From Stenopsyche tienmushanensis (Eukaryota; Arthropoda; Insecta; Trichoptera; Stenopsychidae), in NCBI GenBank assembly GCA_008973525.1, contig WACJ01000530.1:992001-1056000 (forward strand): a stretch of DNA of 64,000 nucleotides. Reading direction: 5' to 3'. A program made the position numbers and the translations under genes. Of the stretch, positions 22,120 through 33,058 are shown in pieces. The notes beneath the pieces were generated by a model. That model was given only the letters and a program-made list of their open reading frames with translations. It was not told the DNA's origin and searched no databases. Numbering within the stretch: the first letter of the stretch is position 1; each line of letters begins with the position of its first letter.

Positions 22120-22540
22120 TTACCCTAAATAGTTTTTTTTTCCAATTTTTAAGTTATTATTTAATAAAACATTATTATTTTTTACCAAAGTTGTATATTT
22201 CACTTATATATTATACAGAGGCATTATATTTTATAGTTTATAATTAAATAATGTATGGGGTATTTCTCAAAACATTGGCCTAAATGGAGACCAGGTTTTT
22301 TTTAAAATTGTTTTAGGGTTTTCCAGGTGTTTTAGGATTTTCTCCGGGTAACAGCCCCTTTCCTTTGTATCTCTAGCAGGAAGGCGAAACACTATGAAGG
22401 ATCAAAAAAACCAATATTCCTTTCCAAATACTGTCCTAAACATGATACGCAAAATAAAACACATGATTTTAAATCTGAGTGGGGAAAAAATGTAGAAACA
22501 AAATGTCGAGTCAGACTCGACATAGGATCGCAAAGAGTCG
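22120..22540 (+). repeat. Family J repeat, copy 1
   Basis: TTTAAGTTATTATTTAATAA and TATATTTCACTT match 61040-61120. GATACGCAAAATAAAACACA, TTTTAAATCTGAGTGGGG and GTCGAGTCAGACTCGACATA match 57451-57582 and 61131-61236. The last phrase is a short hairpin, GTCGAGT/ACTCGAC. Confidence 0.6.
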
Positions 22541-22680
22541 TCAATTGGGTGGTGACGCGCAGGAGGCGGGAGTCGAGATGAAGTCGGCGGTTGGCCTTGG
22601 CTGCGGGATGACGTCCTTTCCGCAGCTTAAATCCCTTTCGACGCCCGTCCATCCCAATCCATCCGTAAAAATGATGGACG
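22535..22680 (-). repeat. Family B copy 3, reversed
   Basis: GGGTGGTGACGCGCAGGAGG, TTGGCCTTGGCTGCGGGATG and GACGCCCGTCCATCCC. The palindrome is at about 22600-22627. Confidence 0.65.
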
Positions 22681-23854
22681 CTATAGGAGGTTTTGATTGT
22701 ACTCGTCCATATCAATATGTCTTCTTTCTTCGGGATTTCTTTCTGAATTGACAAGGACGATCTTGGCCAGAATATCGTTTAAATAATAATTTGAAGAGTT
22801 CTCTTATTTCATCGTTGTTATCGTCATCTGTACACAGACAAGTGACAATTTTCTGAATACGATTAATCTAATTGTTACGGTCTTATTGTACAACACATCA
22901 TGACATAACTTTTGATCCCAACTCAACATTACGACGGATTTGATGATGAGACGATTTAAATTATTTCTTAAAGCGTCCTGAATCGTATTAAATGTACACG
23001 GTTTTCTGGAACGCCTCCCATTCTTATTTGGAGCTCGATGACACGCACTATTTCGATGTTTCATCCCATTTGGACTGAATGCACATGGCTTTTAATGCTC
23101 TCGTCGGCTTGTCCAATTCCATTGATCGATATCGATCGTTGTGGCAATGCGATAAGATACTTTTTTAGAGTGATTTATATCCGATTTTCGTTTGCATGCG
23201 TCGATATCGTTAATCTTCATATGACTCGTGGACAGATCTAGGAAATCGATCTATAAATCTCTGCGATGTATCATTATGTTGATTCTTTCGGGGAGTGATG
23301 CAATCGATTTGCATTCAATGGCCATGCACTTTCGATTTTGATCATTGATTTGTAATTATTGTTATGGTGTATTTGTTGCGAACTTTTACGTCGATCCTCT
23401 CGTTTCTCACGCGCGTCTCTCACACATATCGCTCTAAAAGAGAATGCAAAGTAGGAAAGATGAATGGACTCTTATTTACAACACTTACCTCATGGCGCTA
23501 ATTGATATTTAGAACGGCAGTCCACTAACTCTCTAAACGATATATTTTGATATTTGTCATAGATACGAATCTCACCCATACGCATGCTTTGTAATGGGCA
23601 TGCAAACATTTTTTTTTATCGAATCTGTCGGTATCTTCTGGCATTTCAATCGATCGATTTTATATGTTAGTAAGCTCAACGAACATGATCAGTAAATTGA
23701 TTATTGATTATTAAGATCTCCATTGTTTGATGCATTGATCATATACCGCATTAAAAATCCTTTTTATTGCTACAAACAGCGCTCTGAATTGTGGACGCGT
23801 TGTTGCTTTTGATCGAGTGTGTATCATAGTATTTTTTTAAAGCAGTATCCGCTA
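22681..23854. other. Unique DNA
   Basis: The minus-strand frame 22804-23064 starts with a true ATG and spans 86 codons but has no domain. Otherwise nothing recognised. Confidence 0.35.
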
Positions 23855-23945
23855 TTTATACCTATGGTCGGGTACTTTTGGAATAACGGGGAAAATATTG
23901 CATTAATAATAATTAACTTACCTTAAATACTTGCCACAAGCGAAT
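23855..23945 (+). repeat. Family K fragment, copy 2
   Basis: CCTATGGTCGGGTACTTTTG followed by AAATATTGCATTAATAATAA-like sequence shared with copy 4 at 39247. Confidence 0.4.
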
Positions 23946-24246
23946 TCGAACTTAAGATTTTTTATTTTGGTCCATATCAGCTTTTGAGTTTGAGCCCTCT
24001 GATCTACATACCACGTTATGCAGATTTTTCTGGCGAGTTTGTTTTATTTAGACGTGATTGTTCGTAGTCTAGTTTTGCGACGTGTTTACATTGACGCCAA
24101 AAGATTTGTTTATCTCAAACACATTTAAATATTGTGGAGATGTTCTTGCTTGTGTCAAAATACAGTTGATGCTTTTTTTTTTTTTAAAGATAGATTGCCG
24201 TGGGTGATGCTGCACGTGTCTTATCCGATGGATGGGAGCCCATTTG
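23946..24246. other. Unique DNA
   Basis: Nothing recognised. Confidence 0.35.
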
Positions 24247-24510
24247 TTAAAAATGATTGATGCCGGCTATGATCTCATTGATAGAACGATCGTCGTTTTC
24301 TATGTTGTTCTCCCGGACGAGCTTTGTTCGAATCGCCTCTTCGTTCCCGATGCGTGCCCGAAAAGTCGGCACGCGATCGCGCCATGCAACTAGATTGACA
24401 CCGCCTTTCAACGTTTCGCCTCTTTCCGACTTACGAAACTCGGCTCGAGGAGACTCGATCTTCTCCCCGACGAGTTGAATGACTCGATCCTTCGCGATGA
24501 CCGTGAAATT
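24247..24510 (-). CDS. Coding-like exon candidate, unrecognised
   Basis: On the minus strand TTTGCTGCAG at 24511-24516 could serve as an acceptor. The frame then reads NFTVIAKDRVIQLVGEKIES, PRAEFRKSERGETLKGGVN, LVAWRDRVPTFRARIGNEE and on to a stop at 24247, 87 residues, highly charged, with GC-rich third positions. GTTTC|GTAAGT inside it (after 24435) offers an alternative donor. It could be a terminal exon or, using that donor, a 76-bp internal exon. No domain recognised. Confidence 0.3.
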   Translation of the reverse strand, partial: NFTVIAKDRVIQLVGEKIESPRAEFRKSERGETLKGGVNLVAWRDRVPTFRARIGNEEAIRTKLVRENNIENDDRSINEIIAGINHF

Positions 24511-24516
24511 CTGCAG

Positions 24517-25407
24517 CAAACTTTGTCAAACTGCATCAATGTATGCACTGAACATTTGCATAACGTCGTAGGTGCACCCACCATTTATATCGTTCTTATC
24601 CAAGCCGCTGCTTCAGCAAGTTCAAATTTAGTTGAACAAACTGTTTCAATCAGCTTGAGTACAACATAAACTTCTAATGGAATTGAATCTTCTTTTCTAT
24701 CATCCATTCCCAAATAGGTAAATCAGATGTTAACCAGATTTATTCCAAACTTGCTTGATTCAAATCCATGGTATTAGGACTGTCTAAAGATCGCAAACAT
24801 CGACGCGATCGTCGACGTTATTAATATTTTTCCGAAGTCGTTCGATCCTATGGACTCTGTTCGAAAGACAGTGTTCATTTGCGCAGTCTATTTATAGGGA
24901 ATCGACCGTTCAAACCTCTTTAGAATCGAATTTACCACGTGACATGGATAACTTCTTTTAGCTTGCCCACGCAAAATTCATGGATGTGCAGATAACGGGC
25001 AGGTCGAGTATGAGGAAAGATGGATATGCCCGCATCAGAAGATACCACCCGAAGAATTTCGCAACGATAAAGACTTATATTATCTTCCGTTGCTTTCTAT
25101 ATCGTTCTGATCTCATCGTAACCGGGAAGGTGGATTTCGAATAGAGAAAGCCATCCCACTGTCGAATTCGCAAGGGCGATGTGTTCGATCCAAGGGTAAT
25201 GCCCTCCCGCGAAAAGAGCAAAATCCCCATGATCGTCTCGGGTCTTATGGTTCGGATATATTTTTAGCTGCATTTTGGGTGCTTTTGATCAAGAATCCTT
25301 TATAAATTTGGACGTATTCGCATAGTCCATTATCGGATGATTGAATCGACTTGTTCATGTCATTTTCCAGAATGCATTCAATATGGTCTTATTTCTTTTA
25401 TAAGATA
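24517..25407. other. Unique DNA
   Basis: Nothing recognised apart from the region beside the 24247 exon candidate. Confidence 0.35.
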
Positions 25408-25450
25408 GGATAGGGATCACGCTATAGAAACAAGACGTTATAGAAAGTCA
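25408..25450 (+). repeat. Family F fragment, copy 3
   Basis: GGATAGGGATCACGCTATAG and GTTATAGAAAGTCAGGCAC. Confidence 0.45.
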
Positions 25451-25489
25451 GGCACAATACAAGCTTCATGAGTCTTATTTGACCCACAC

Positions 25490-25660
25490 CAGAATCCGTC
25501 GTTACAAGCACTAAAAAACTATTGAAAAAACAATAACACTTCTCATATCATCTAAATAAAAAAAGAATAATTCATCATACGATCATAATAAAAAAATAAC
25601 AATGAAGATCTAAACATCTTCTTAGGAACTGACAATATTACAAGTTTTAGTGTTTATACT
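25490..25660 (+). repeat. Family N repeat, copy 1
   Basis: CAGAATCCGTCGTTACAAGC, AATAATTCATCATACGATCA, and AACATCTTCTTAGGAA match 52165-52362, where the repeat sits against a hAT-A copy. AT-rich, non-coding. Confidence 0.45.
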
Positions 25661-25675
25661 TTTTGACAGTTGATT

Positions 25676-25895
25676 GACGGATGGATAGGGGAGGACGAGC
25701 GTCGGACAAAAATACTCTCTTCTCTAGGTAAATTTTTATTCAGCACGAGAAAGAGGCTGCGAGAAGGACGTCCTCCCGCAGCCAAGGCCAACCGACGACC
25801 TCACATCCTGCGCGTCATCACCCAACCGGCAAAGGCGCACGCGCATGATCGATCGGTAATTATAGGTGCAATGTTCCCGAAACGCCACAGAAGAT
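25676..25895 (+). repeat. Family B copy 4
   Basis: GACGGATGGATAGGGG, palindrome at about 25765-25793, GGTGCAATGTTCCCG and GCCACAGAAGATGGC. The open frames at 25670-25930 belong to it. Confidence 0.65.
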
Positions 25896-25960
25896 GGCCA
25901 AAGAATCAAATCAAACGTATTTAGTATCACGGTTCAAATTTGACCCGCGATACCAGTTAT

Positions 25961-26358
25961 GGGTTAACCCTATCGGAAAACGTGAGACAGAGACGGCTGT
26001 CTTGCATCTCATCATGCACTCGTGCATCGATGGCAAAGTCGTGCCGTAAAGGTACCCCTACACGTCTAAACATTCTCAATATATATATATTAAAGAAACT
26101 TTGTAAGCTTTGTAAATTTTCATTCTTACTATTCAATAACGTATTCTAAAGGATATTTTAACTGTCTTTAAATTTAGGTATAATTAACTGAAATCGCCAT
26201 CGTCGACTTTCGTTCGTGTTGTCTTGAGAATAGGCGTTTGTTTCGATAATTAAGATACTCGCATCATTCTTATCGTTGAACAATTTTGTTATTACCCCTT
26301 GACTGTTCTGGAGTGGCGTCATCAGCCGAGTAGGTTTAGGTGTTCCGTACCCTTTGGA
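25961..26358 (-). repeat. Family L copy 2, reversed
   Basis: TTAACCCTATCGGAAAACGT at the left end, then ACGGCTGTCTTGCATCTCAT, CGATGGCAAAGTCGTGC and TACCCCTTGACTGTTCTGG. This is the fullest copy (about 400 bp). It is bounded on the right by hAT-A. Confidence 0.6.
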
Positions 26359-26966
26359 TAGGGAATCCAATCCCGAGCCAAAATTTCGATTCCGGGATTT
26401 CGGGATTGAATAACACGATCCCGGGATCAGTCCGGGGATCGGGATTTTCAATCGTTTAGGAAATTACATGGATAAATTTGATCAAAAAATTGCTGCTGAA
26501 AATGCACGCTCAGCCTCCACACTCATTGGAGGTATCGTCATCAGATATTTAAATGCTAGTTCGAGTTGATGACCGCGTGAGTCCCCATTTTCGTATAACA
26601 CCATCAATCTGACTGATAAAATTCCTATCTGTTGAGATACGGATTAAAACTCGCAAAATTCCCGATTTCCCGACAAATTAATTATTTCCGTCGCTTCAGA
26701 TGAATACTTACATACTATAACACATTGATGTGATTCGTAATTATATTACGCAGGAATACAAAAAATCTGAAGCCCGTATCTATTATATTTCATATCGATA
26801 TTCCCATTATTAGAGTCGATGTGTAGTAAATACATCACCGGTGGGGTAAAGTTAATATAACAAATTGAAAAACTTATATGTACTGTATATATGTATACAT
26901 AGGTTAGCCTCTAGGCGTCGCCTAAGCTCGTCAATTAGTAGTTACGCCACTGTTTCCAAGCGTCCT
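26359..26966 (+). mobile_element. hAT-A copy 8, intact left end
   Basis: Begins with the terminal repeat TAGGGAATCCAATCCCGAGC, then the remnant of the transposase C-terminus (minus strand, about 26570-26485) and the full core. It stops at CCAAGCGTCC without the right terminus. Confidence 0.85.
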
Positions 26967-27257
26967 CATTATAGTTAAGGGTTAACCCGGTACATCAAAT
27001 TCTCTTCAGGTTTATTATTGATTCTCACATTATATCGCCGGTCACGCGATGACGATGTATCGTTATGTCGGCCCTTTTGGTACGATATAAATACCGTGTG
27101 TCATTTGTGCTCGTATTCATATTTTATCGTTATATTTGAGTAAATATGTAATTTGATGCAACATGTAAAAGTCAATAGCTTTGTTGAAAGCATAGCGTGT
27201 GTGATGTAATGGGACTCAATAATCTTCGATAATGAGTTGTATTCGATAGGGGGGTAT
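26967..27257. other. Unique DNA
   Basis: Nothing recognised. Confidence 0.35.
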
Positions 27258-27701
27258 TTATTGTGTATTTTTAATGTAGATAGGAAGTAACGACTGCGAG
27301 CTAGCGTTGGAAAGGTCTGCTTTTCGAAAAAAAAAGAAAGACAATGTGTTGTTTATGCCTCGGTATCTTTGGAGGAAGGCGTTCGACCAGTTCTGTTGGA
27401 GTGTGTTCAAACTGACGCGATATTTTATTGCGGAAATGATACAGAAGTCAAAATACATTAAGTAGACTTGCGTTGCTGCTAAAAGGAGCACTTGCGCGAA
27501 TATTGACAAATATCTAGCGCTGGAGTCTTCCGGCTTTCGGTTAACGGTAGACGATAGAGCTCCGATTTGCATCCTGGCAATCTTCGACATTTCGGCGCTA
27601 ATTAAATTTAAGTGCACGAATGACGAGACAAAAAAGCGAAATGACTGGTTTTTAGAGCGCAATATTCGTAGGTTGGTAAGATAACGGTTAATGTATCGCA
27701 T
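27258..27701 (-). CDS. 147-codon open frame with a hydrophobic segment, unrecognised
   Basis: The second longest frame in the window, starting at a true ATG. It contains EMSKIARMQIGALSSTVNRK, a hydrophobic stretch SIFAQVLLLAATQVYLMYFD, and QQNWSNAFLQRYRGINNT. Codon use over the middle 80 residues is varied and not simply AT-driven. One or two membrane passes are possible, and an insect chemoreceptor exon or relic was considered, but no diagnostic motif is present. A chance frame cannot be excluded. Confidence 0.3.
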   Translation of the reverse strand: MRYINRYLTNLRILRSKNQSFRFFVSSFVHLNLISAEMSKIARMQIGALSSTVNRKPEDSSARYLSIFAQVLLLAATQVYLMYFDFCIISAIKYRVSLNTLQQNWSNAFLQRYRGINNTLSFFFFRKADLSNASSQSLLPIYIKNTQ

Positions 27702-27807
27702 GAGTGAGTCATATCGGGCGAAAGGCTGTACTCAGCCTCTTCATCTCTTCGTCTCTTTCGCATCCACCCTTCTCTCGGCGCTGTCGATTAACTCTCTCAG
27801 TGCCGGA

Positions 27808-27865
27808 CGCCGATATATTGTCGTTGTCGACGTTTGCGAAAAGTGCCAACGACGATATATCGTCG
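27808..27865. repeat. Inverted repeat around CGACGATATATCGTCG
   Basis: 27808-27826 and 27847-27865 are near-exact reverse complements (17 of 19). The right arm is itself the 16-bp perfect palindrome CGACGATATATCGTCG. It is probably part of a MITE. Confidence 0.6.
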
Positions 27866-27928
27866 CGTATACGATGGAGATAGAAGGTAATGGAAAACAA
27901 TGCATTTAACGTAGGAGAAAAAAAATGA

Positions 27929-28031
27929 CCACTAGGTCTGTGTCCAATCGGTCCGCTTTTCGGATCGCTGATATATGACGAATGAACGCCTCGTAATTGG
28001 ACGTCACACCCGAACTTGTCTACAGAACGAT
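27929..28031 (-). repeat. Family C copy 3, reversed fragment
   Basis: GTCTGTGTCCAATCGGTCCG and CTTTTCGGATCG form the hairpin, followed by GACGAATGAACGCCTCG. Confidence 0.6.
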
Positions 28032-29081
28032 TATAAACTCTTATTACAAACGCATATATTGGTTGTTATGTCGTATTACAAATAATTGTTCATAATTCCC
28101 AGAAAATTATTTATGATGCATCTGTGTCCATTTCCTAAATTTATATTTATAAAATATGTCTTTCTAAGAATAATATTTATTTACATATTAGTCACTCGTA
28201 ATCTTCTCCGTTGACCGATAGTTCCGCAAGTCATAGTGTAAGTTGAGAATAAAAACTATAAAGATTAATATTAAAGTAAATACGTATTTCACCACGCAAG
28301 AATATCTCTGTAAGCATGTAGAGGTGGTAATTTTTGTTGATTAATTATATACTAAGGAAATCAATTCGTTCAGATAACATCAATGTATTTAATCGATTTG
28401 GTTTAATTGAACTAAATAAAAGACAATACATCCGGTTTTGTACAATGCAAACAAAATAATCGCACTTCTGACACCAGTGTAACATGGAGCGGGGACGCTC
28501 TCAGGACAGAGTCATCGGACCGCTCCCTTTTGTTCTCCATTACATCTATTTTTGGCATCTTTTAATAATTTTCAAATATCTGTCATGTCTTCAGTAATGT
28601 TTAATCGACACGTTAATTCCGAATAGAAAGTAAATAGAAAGCATATTTTTTTATAATACAAAATAACATTTTGCCTGATAACAGAAAATATCGGTGGGCT
28701 TAGATTGTTCTTCAAACATGTAAAACCTTTTACGTCAATCCAATATAAATGTAATAGTAATGGTCACCATATAAAATGTTTAAAACCATAACTGTAAAAA
28801 TAAGGTCATAAACCATGTCGGTTCTATCCATTTACCACGTCATACACACCCAGAATTGAAGCACTATAAATACATGTCCAAACTGTGTCTTTTTTTGTGC
28901 TACTTAATTTCACCACAAAATTAGGTCAAAATATATGAGCCTTTCGGAAATATGCTTCATGCATATAAATTATATGTCAGTGTTTTGGAGGCATTTGGAC
29001 AAATTACTCACAAAAATATGAATCTTTGTTTTTTCGAATGTTGCAAATTCGGCTAAGCATATGTTAATATTTTTGATTATA
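28032..29081. other. AT-rich unique DNA
   Basis: Nothing recognised. GGAGCGGGGACGCTCTC at about 28486 resembles GGAGCGGGGGCGCTCTC at 48132, beside family B copy 9. Confidence 0.4.
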
Positions 29082-30430
29082 TAAGGGGGATTCAAATATA
29101 ATCCGGAATTTTGCTGTACAAATTTATTGGTGATTTATAAAAGGGCAAATTATAAATATTTTTAATCCCAGTCACTAAATAAAAAAGACGGCTGCTTTGA
29201 AAATCAGTTGTGTGCGTATTGTTTGACCGAAGCGTTGTCTTGAAATCGTTGCCCTCCTAATGCTTTTTTCAATGGACCAAACATATGGTAGTCGCATGGG
29301 GCCAAATCTGGATCGTATGGTGGGTGTTCCCAGTATAATTTGGTGACTTTATCACGAATTACGGCTGCTGAATGCGGTCGCTCGTTGGTGATAGAGAAGG
29401 AAGGAAGATGTTAAACTAAGCTCAAAGAAACTACTACGCGAAGTCACTGCCACCATGAATCCAACCTTAGTTTGAAGGAGGCTGTAACAGATGATGGATG
29501 GATGGGCTTTTCCTTCCCCATGGTACTCGTATTGGCCCGGTCCTTTGTAGTACCTAGCCACGAAGTCGCCGTTTGAGCAGCCTAATAATAGTTTGTAATA
29601 ATATAACCTTGTGCATCCTTATAATAGTTTTACTATGCTTATGTTATTCCCGCAAGTGTTAACAGTAAGTTGGCAAAAGTGTATCGCAATCGGATGAACG
29701 GTATGACAGCACAATAAATACAGACAAACACGGCCCCGAAAAAGGGTGCGAGCCCACTAATTGTTACCGGCCGTTAAGAAAGGCCTCTACAACCCGGTGA
29801 AGATCGTAGAAAGCATCAGGGATTAGAGGGAGTGGCCACAAGGTTTCCGTGTCCAACCGGTCCTAATTTCGGACCATTGACATAACGAAGGAGCGCCTCG
29901 CGATCTGACGCCATGCCCGAACATATCCACAGAACATGGTCTGCAGAAGGACAGCTCGAATCGGTTTTCTTCGTCTTTTGACACGATAAGCAGTCTTAGT
30001 GTCATCCTATATTTCGTTTTGGCGCTTTTCTTCTTCAGGCTTCCTCCACACCATAATCGATATCTTGTTTTATGGGATGTAGTGGTGGACCCACATTTTA
30101 TCGCAGATTACAATACGATTCAAAAGTTGCTGAGAGGTGTCTTATCATGCATTATTTTGTGTCATGCTGAACAGACGTGGAACCCACCTTGCTGATATTT
30201 TTATGTATTCCGTCCTCCACACCATTTTCATTGATGCTCGCTGCAGGACGCCGTTGATGACATTCATTTTGCAGATTATCTCGACATTTCACGCCACTTT
30301 TGGGTTCAATCCAACACTTGGGTGCTTCGAATCTGCTCAAAATTTCACTTGATTTGACGTCTTCATTTATAAGAAAACAAATAATTATGCGTTGCGCAAC
30401 ATAAGATACCACTTCTCGCTCGCTCTGTAA
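29082..30430 (-). mobile_element. Mariner-C transposase pseudogene, broken by insertions
   Basis: Left end TAAGGGGGATTCAAATATAA is repeated, in reverse, at 48306-48339 and 58460-58498. Minus-strand coding blocks are in the right order. A helix-turn-helix region is at 30412-30160 (LINEDVKSSEILSRFEA). The first Asp block at about 30140-30010 reads LLNRIVICDKMWVHHY, where the usual Glu of DE is changed to Lys. The third block at 29384-29215 reads RPHSAAVIRDKV, then HPPYDPDLAPCDYHMFGPL and KKALGGQRFQD. Between them lie a family C copy (29829-29955) and about 400 bp of other DNA, which also holds the minus-strand frame 29352-29561. The right terminus was not found. Confidence 0.75.
29829..29955 (-). 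repeat. Family C copy 4, inside mariner-C
   Basis: GAGTGGCCACAAGG, CCAACCGGTCC and CGGACCATTG, then CGCCTCGCGATCTGACGCC. Its position between catalytic blocks means it arrived after mariner-C or together with the neighbouring insert. Confidence 0.6.
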
Positions 30431-31763
30431 TAGAACGTATGTGTTACATTAATGTTATGAATGAAACGGCGTTCGTAGAATAATCAATAATTGGGGTTGC
30501 TTTTTTGTAATGTATTTTTTATACAGAAGGGTTGAAAATTTCACCCCTCAATGTCAAATGCCAATATAAACACTTGGCGCTCATATCTTGATACAAAATA
30601 ACGCTCTGCGTCGAAACGCGATATCACCACCTTGATTCGATCGCCGGTTCTAAAATATTTTTAATATCCAATTCAATTCGCACGGTTTGGGTTCAAGCGA
30701 GTCAAACTGATAAATTTGAGGTGAGGTCTGCCTCGCCTCTCCGTAGCCACATTTATTTCTCAATTCTGTCCGTGAGCCCTTATCTCACCCACCATCCTCA
30801 TGCATTATTACTTTCAATGCACACGGGGGCGTTTATTCGTGGCTGATCGACCTGCAAATCTTCGCGAAATGTTACCCAGAACCGCCAGTGCTTTCAAACA
30901 CGTTTGCAGACAATTTTTGTCATACTCGAGAGCAGCGCTAACCAGAACTTGAGGCTATGACTCAAAATGCAATGGTTTCTATATGGATTCAATTCCCGAT
31001 GGGCTTTTATAAATTGCGCGACGACGAATCGACGAACCGCAAATTTATAATGTTTTTGTGTTTATTTACGTTGTAGTTTTTAAGGCTTCCCGTAGCTGTG
31101 AGTGACTAATAATCCGCTTAAGGCGTATGAATACCCCAATTTTATGGTAAATTCAGTTGATTTGAAAATCGAACCTAATAACAATATTTCCTCATTACGC
31201 AGGGAGTTTGATAAATCGGATAGCTTCAATATGAGTAAAACTTTGTTTTTAATTTTTAATAAAACCCCTCTCGTATGAAACCCCCTCGTAATGGCGCCAA
31301 TCGCTCGATGGAGGCACTCCATGTAATTGTCTCAATGTTTCTTGTGTGTAATTTAATAAGCTTCCTCTCGAATTTATATTTTTCGCCATGGGTTGCCAAC
31401 TTTTTGAATTATCGTATTATTTTATTGTTGTGCACTTAATGAGACGTGATTTATAAATTTGACTCGAATAAAACTAAGAAAATTAGGTTAAATTATCACA
31501 GCATTTTCTGAATAATTAATGCGAGGGACTGTTGTCTATGTCGGGAGACTGTATATCCTATTTATATTCAAATTCTAACTCTGAAATGTATTATCCCTAT
31601 AAAAATCACTTAAATAAGAAAATCGAATCTAAACGTTTGGATTTTATTATCGTAAAGCGTAGTACATACCTATATTACATATTTGGCTTTTTATAGAAGC
31701 AAAGAACTGTTGCCAGGAGACTGTTCAATTGGATTTCATTGGAATGTAACACAAAATATAACT
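30431..31763. other. Unique DNA
   Basis: No repeat or exon recognised over 1.3 kb. The minus-strand frame 31080-31322 has no domain. GGGACTGTTGTCTATG at 31527 and the AGGAGACTGTTC nearby echo GGGGACTGTTCAC at 33436, possibly an unnamed repeat. Confidence 0.35.
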
Positions 31764-32065
31764 AATCCTTTGAGTAGTGAGCTAATTTAAAATCTTCACA
31801 ATCTTAGATGCTATATTTGCTTGTCCGCCATTTATTGTCAGTGCAAATCCATTTATCTATCAAGACCGTCGCAGCGTGTATGAAGCTTGTATATAAATAA
31901 ATAAACACTGTCGATAGAACCCAAATTCGGTCATTCAAGTAAACATATTTGCAAGATAATCTCTGCGTCTCTGTTTCTCTCCAAACTCAACGTGCAAAAG
32001 ACTTAATCTCTGTCTGTCTCCGAGCTCAACGTGTAAGAATTCTCTTTATGAATCACTGGAATTCG
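31764..32065 (+). repeat. Family G/H element, copy 3, both halves joined
   Basis: TCCTTTGAGTAGTGAGCTAA, CACTGTCGATAGAACCC, ATTCGGTCATTCAAGTAAAC, then CTCCAAACTCAACGTGC and TCCGAGCTCAACGTGTAAG in one unbroken run. This shows that G and H belong to one element. Confidence 0.6.
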
Positions 32066-32145
32066 GACACAACATTGTGTTTCATCTCTTTGAAGAATTA
32101 AGTTATGTTATTTTGCTGTACATAGGGATTATTCATCTATTATAA

Positions 32146-32472
32146 TGTAGCGTGGGCGATTTAACATCCCCATATGCAATAGCGCTGTTAATTTGAGCAG
32201 ACTTAATTGGCTAGATTAATTTCAGGCTCTCTTTAAGTGCGATGTGCTATTTTTGGACATTGCACTTGTAATCGCCTCTTGCACGTGCCCCGTTGCTGGT
32301 TGGGTGGTGACACGCAGGAGGCGGGAGTCGGAAAATGTCGGTTAACCTTGACTGCGGGAAGACGTCCTACCCGCAGCCAGATATCTCTCTCTCTCATGTT
32401 GAATAAAGATTTATCAAGAGAAGAGTATTTCTGTTCGACGCCCGTCCACCTCCATTCATCCGTCCGGCTACA
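32146..32472 (-). repeat. Family B copy 5, reversed
   Basis: Runs from TGTAGCGTGGGCGATTTAAC to CCGTCCGGCTACA. TGTAGC and GCTACA are inverted 6-mers, and an AATAAA is at 32402-32407, so a solo LTR was considered. However, copies 6 and 13 share sequence beyond the GCTACA end. The palindrome is at about 32351-32378. It lacks the composite hairpin of copies 7, 8 and 13. Confidence 0.7.
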
Positions 32473-32479
32473 TCATGAC

Positions 32480-33010
32480 TAGGGAATCCAATCCCGAAAC
32501 AAAATATCGATTCCGGGATTTCGGGATTGCATTAGACCATCCCGGGATTAGTCCCGGGATCTCGGGATCAGGATTTTCAATAATTTAAGAAATAAGTCCA
32601 TTTGTTTAATATATAAAAATAACTTGAAGGCGAAAGAATTTTATTTATTTAAGAAATGATAAAAATACTATTCAAAAATATAAAAACTTGCCGCTGAAAA
32701 TGCACGCTCGCAACTCTAATAATGGGAATATCCATTCTAATAATGGGAATATCCATTCTAATAATGGGAATATCCATTATTAGAGTCGAGGTGTAGTAAA
32801 TACATCACCGGTAGGGTAAGGTAAATATAACAATTTTAAAAACATATATGTACATATAGATTAGATAATTACTGCCCCTAGGCGTCGCCTAAGCTCGCCA
32901 ATCAGTAGTTAAGCCACTGTTTCCAAGCGTCCAGATTTCGCCGGGAATGTCTCGATTTAGTAGCCTTCATCGTGTGAACGATTACGATGTGAGATGTACG
33001 ATTTCTGCTA
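32480..33010 (+). mobile_element. hAT-A copy 9, intact left end, rearranged
   Basis: Begins TAGGGAATCCAATCCCG at 32480, right after family B copy 5. The region corresponding to the transposase end jumps into a triplicated 21-bp unit (32716-32778). The rest runs through TTCGCCGGGAATGTCTCGAT to about 33010, without the right terminus. Confidence 0.8.
32714..32785. repeat. Three tandem 21-bp units ending in an inverted arm
   Basis: The unit CTAATAATGGGAATATCCATT is present three times at 32716-32778 without a mismatch and is closed by ATTATTAGAG. CTCTAATAAT at 32714 and ATTATTAGAG at 32776-32785 are exact inverted arms, so the block can fold. The unit is the reverse of a normal hAT-A segment. 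Confidence 0.85.
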
Positions 33011-33058
33011 AATACGCAAAGTTAATGCCCCCTCGCCCGTTTCAGTCACTTTTTAATA

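Noticed and set aside
22804..23064. 86-codon minus-strand frame with ATG
   Set aside because: Basic, AT-biased, without domain; about the length expected by chance in a window of this size.
32146..32472. Family B as a solo LTR (TGTAGC...GCTACA, AATAAA)
   Set aside because: Copies 6, 8 and 13 share sequence past the GCTACA end, and no matching target duplication flanks this copy.
32716..32778. CRISPR-like tandem repeat
   Set aside because: Units are contiguous with no spacers and derive from a hAT-A segment.
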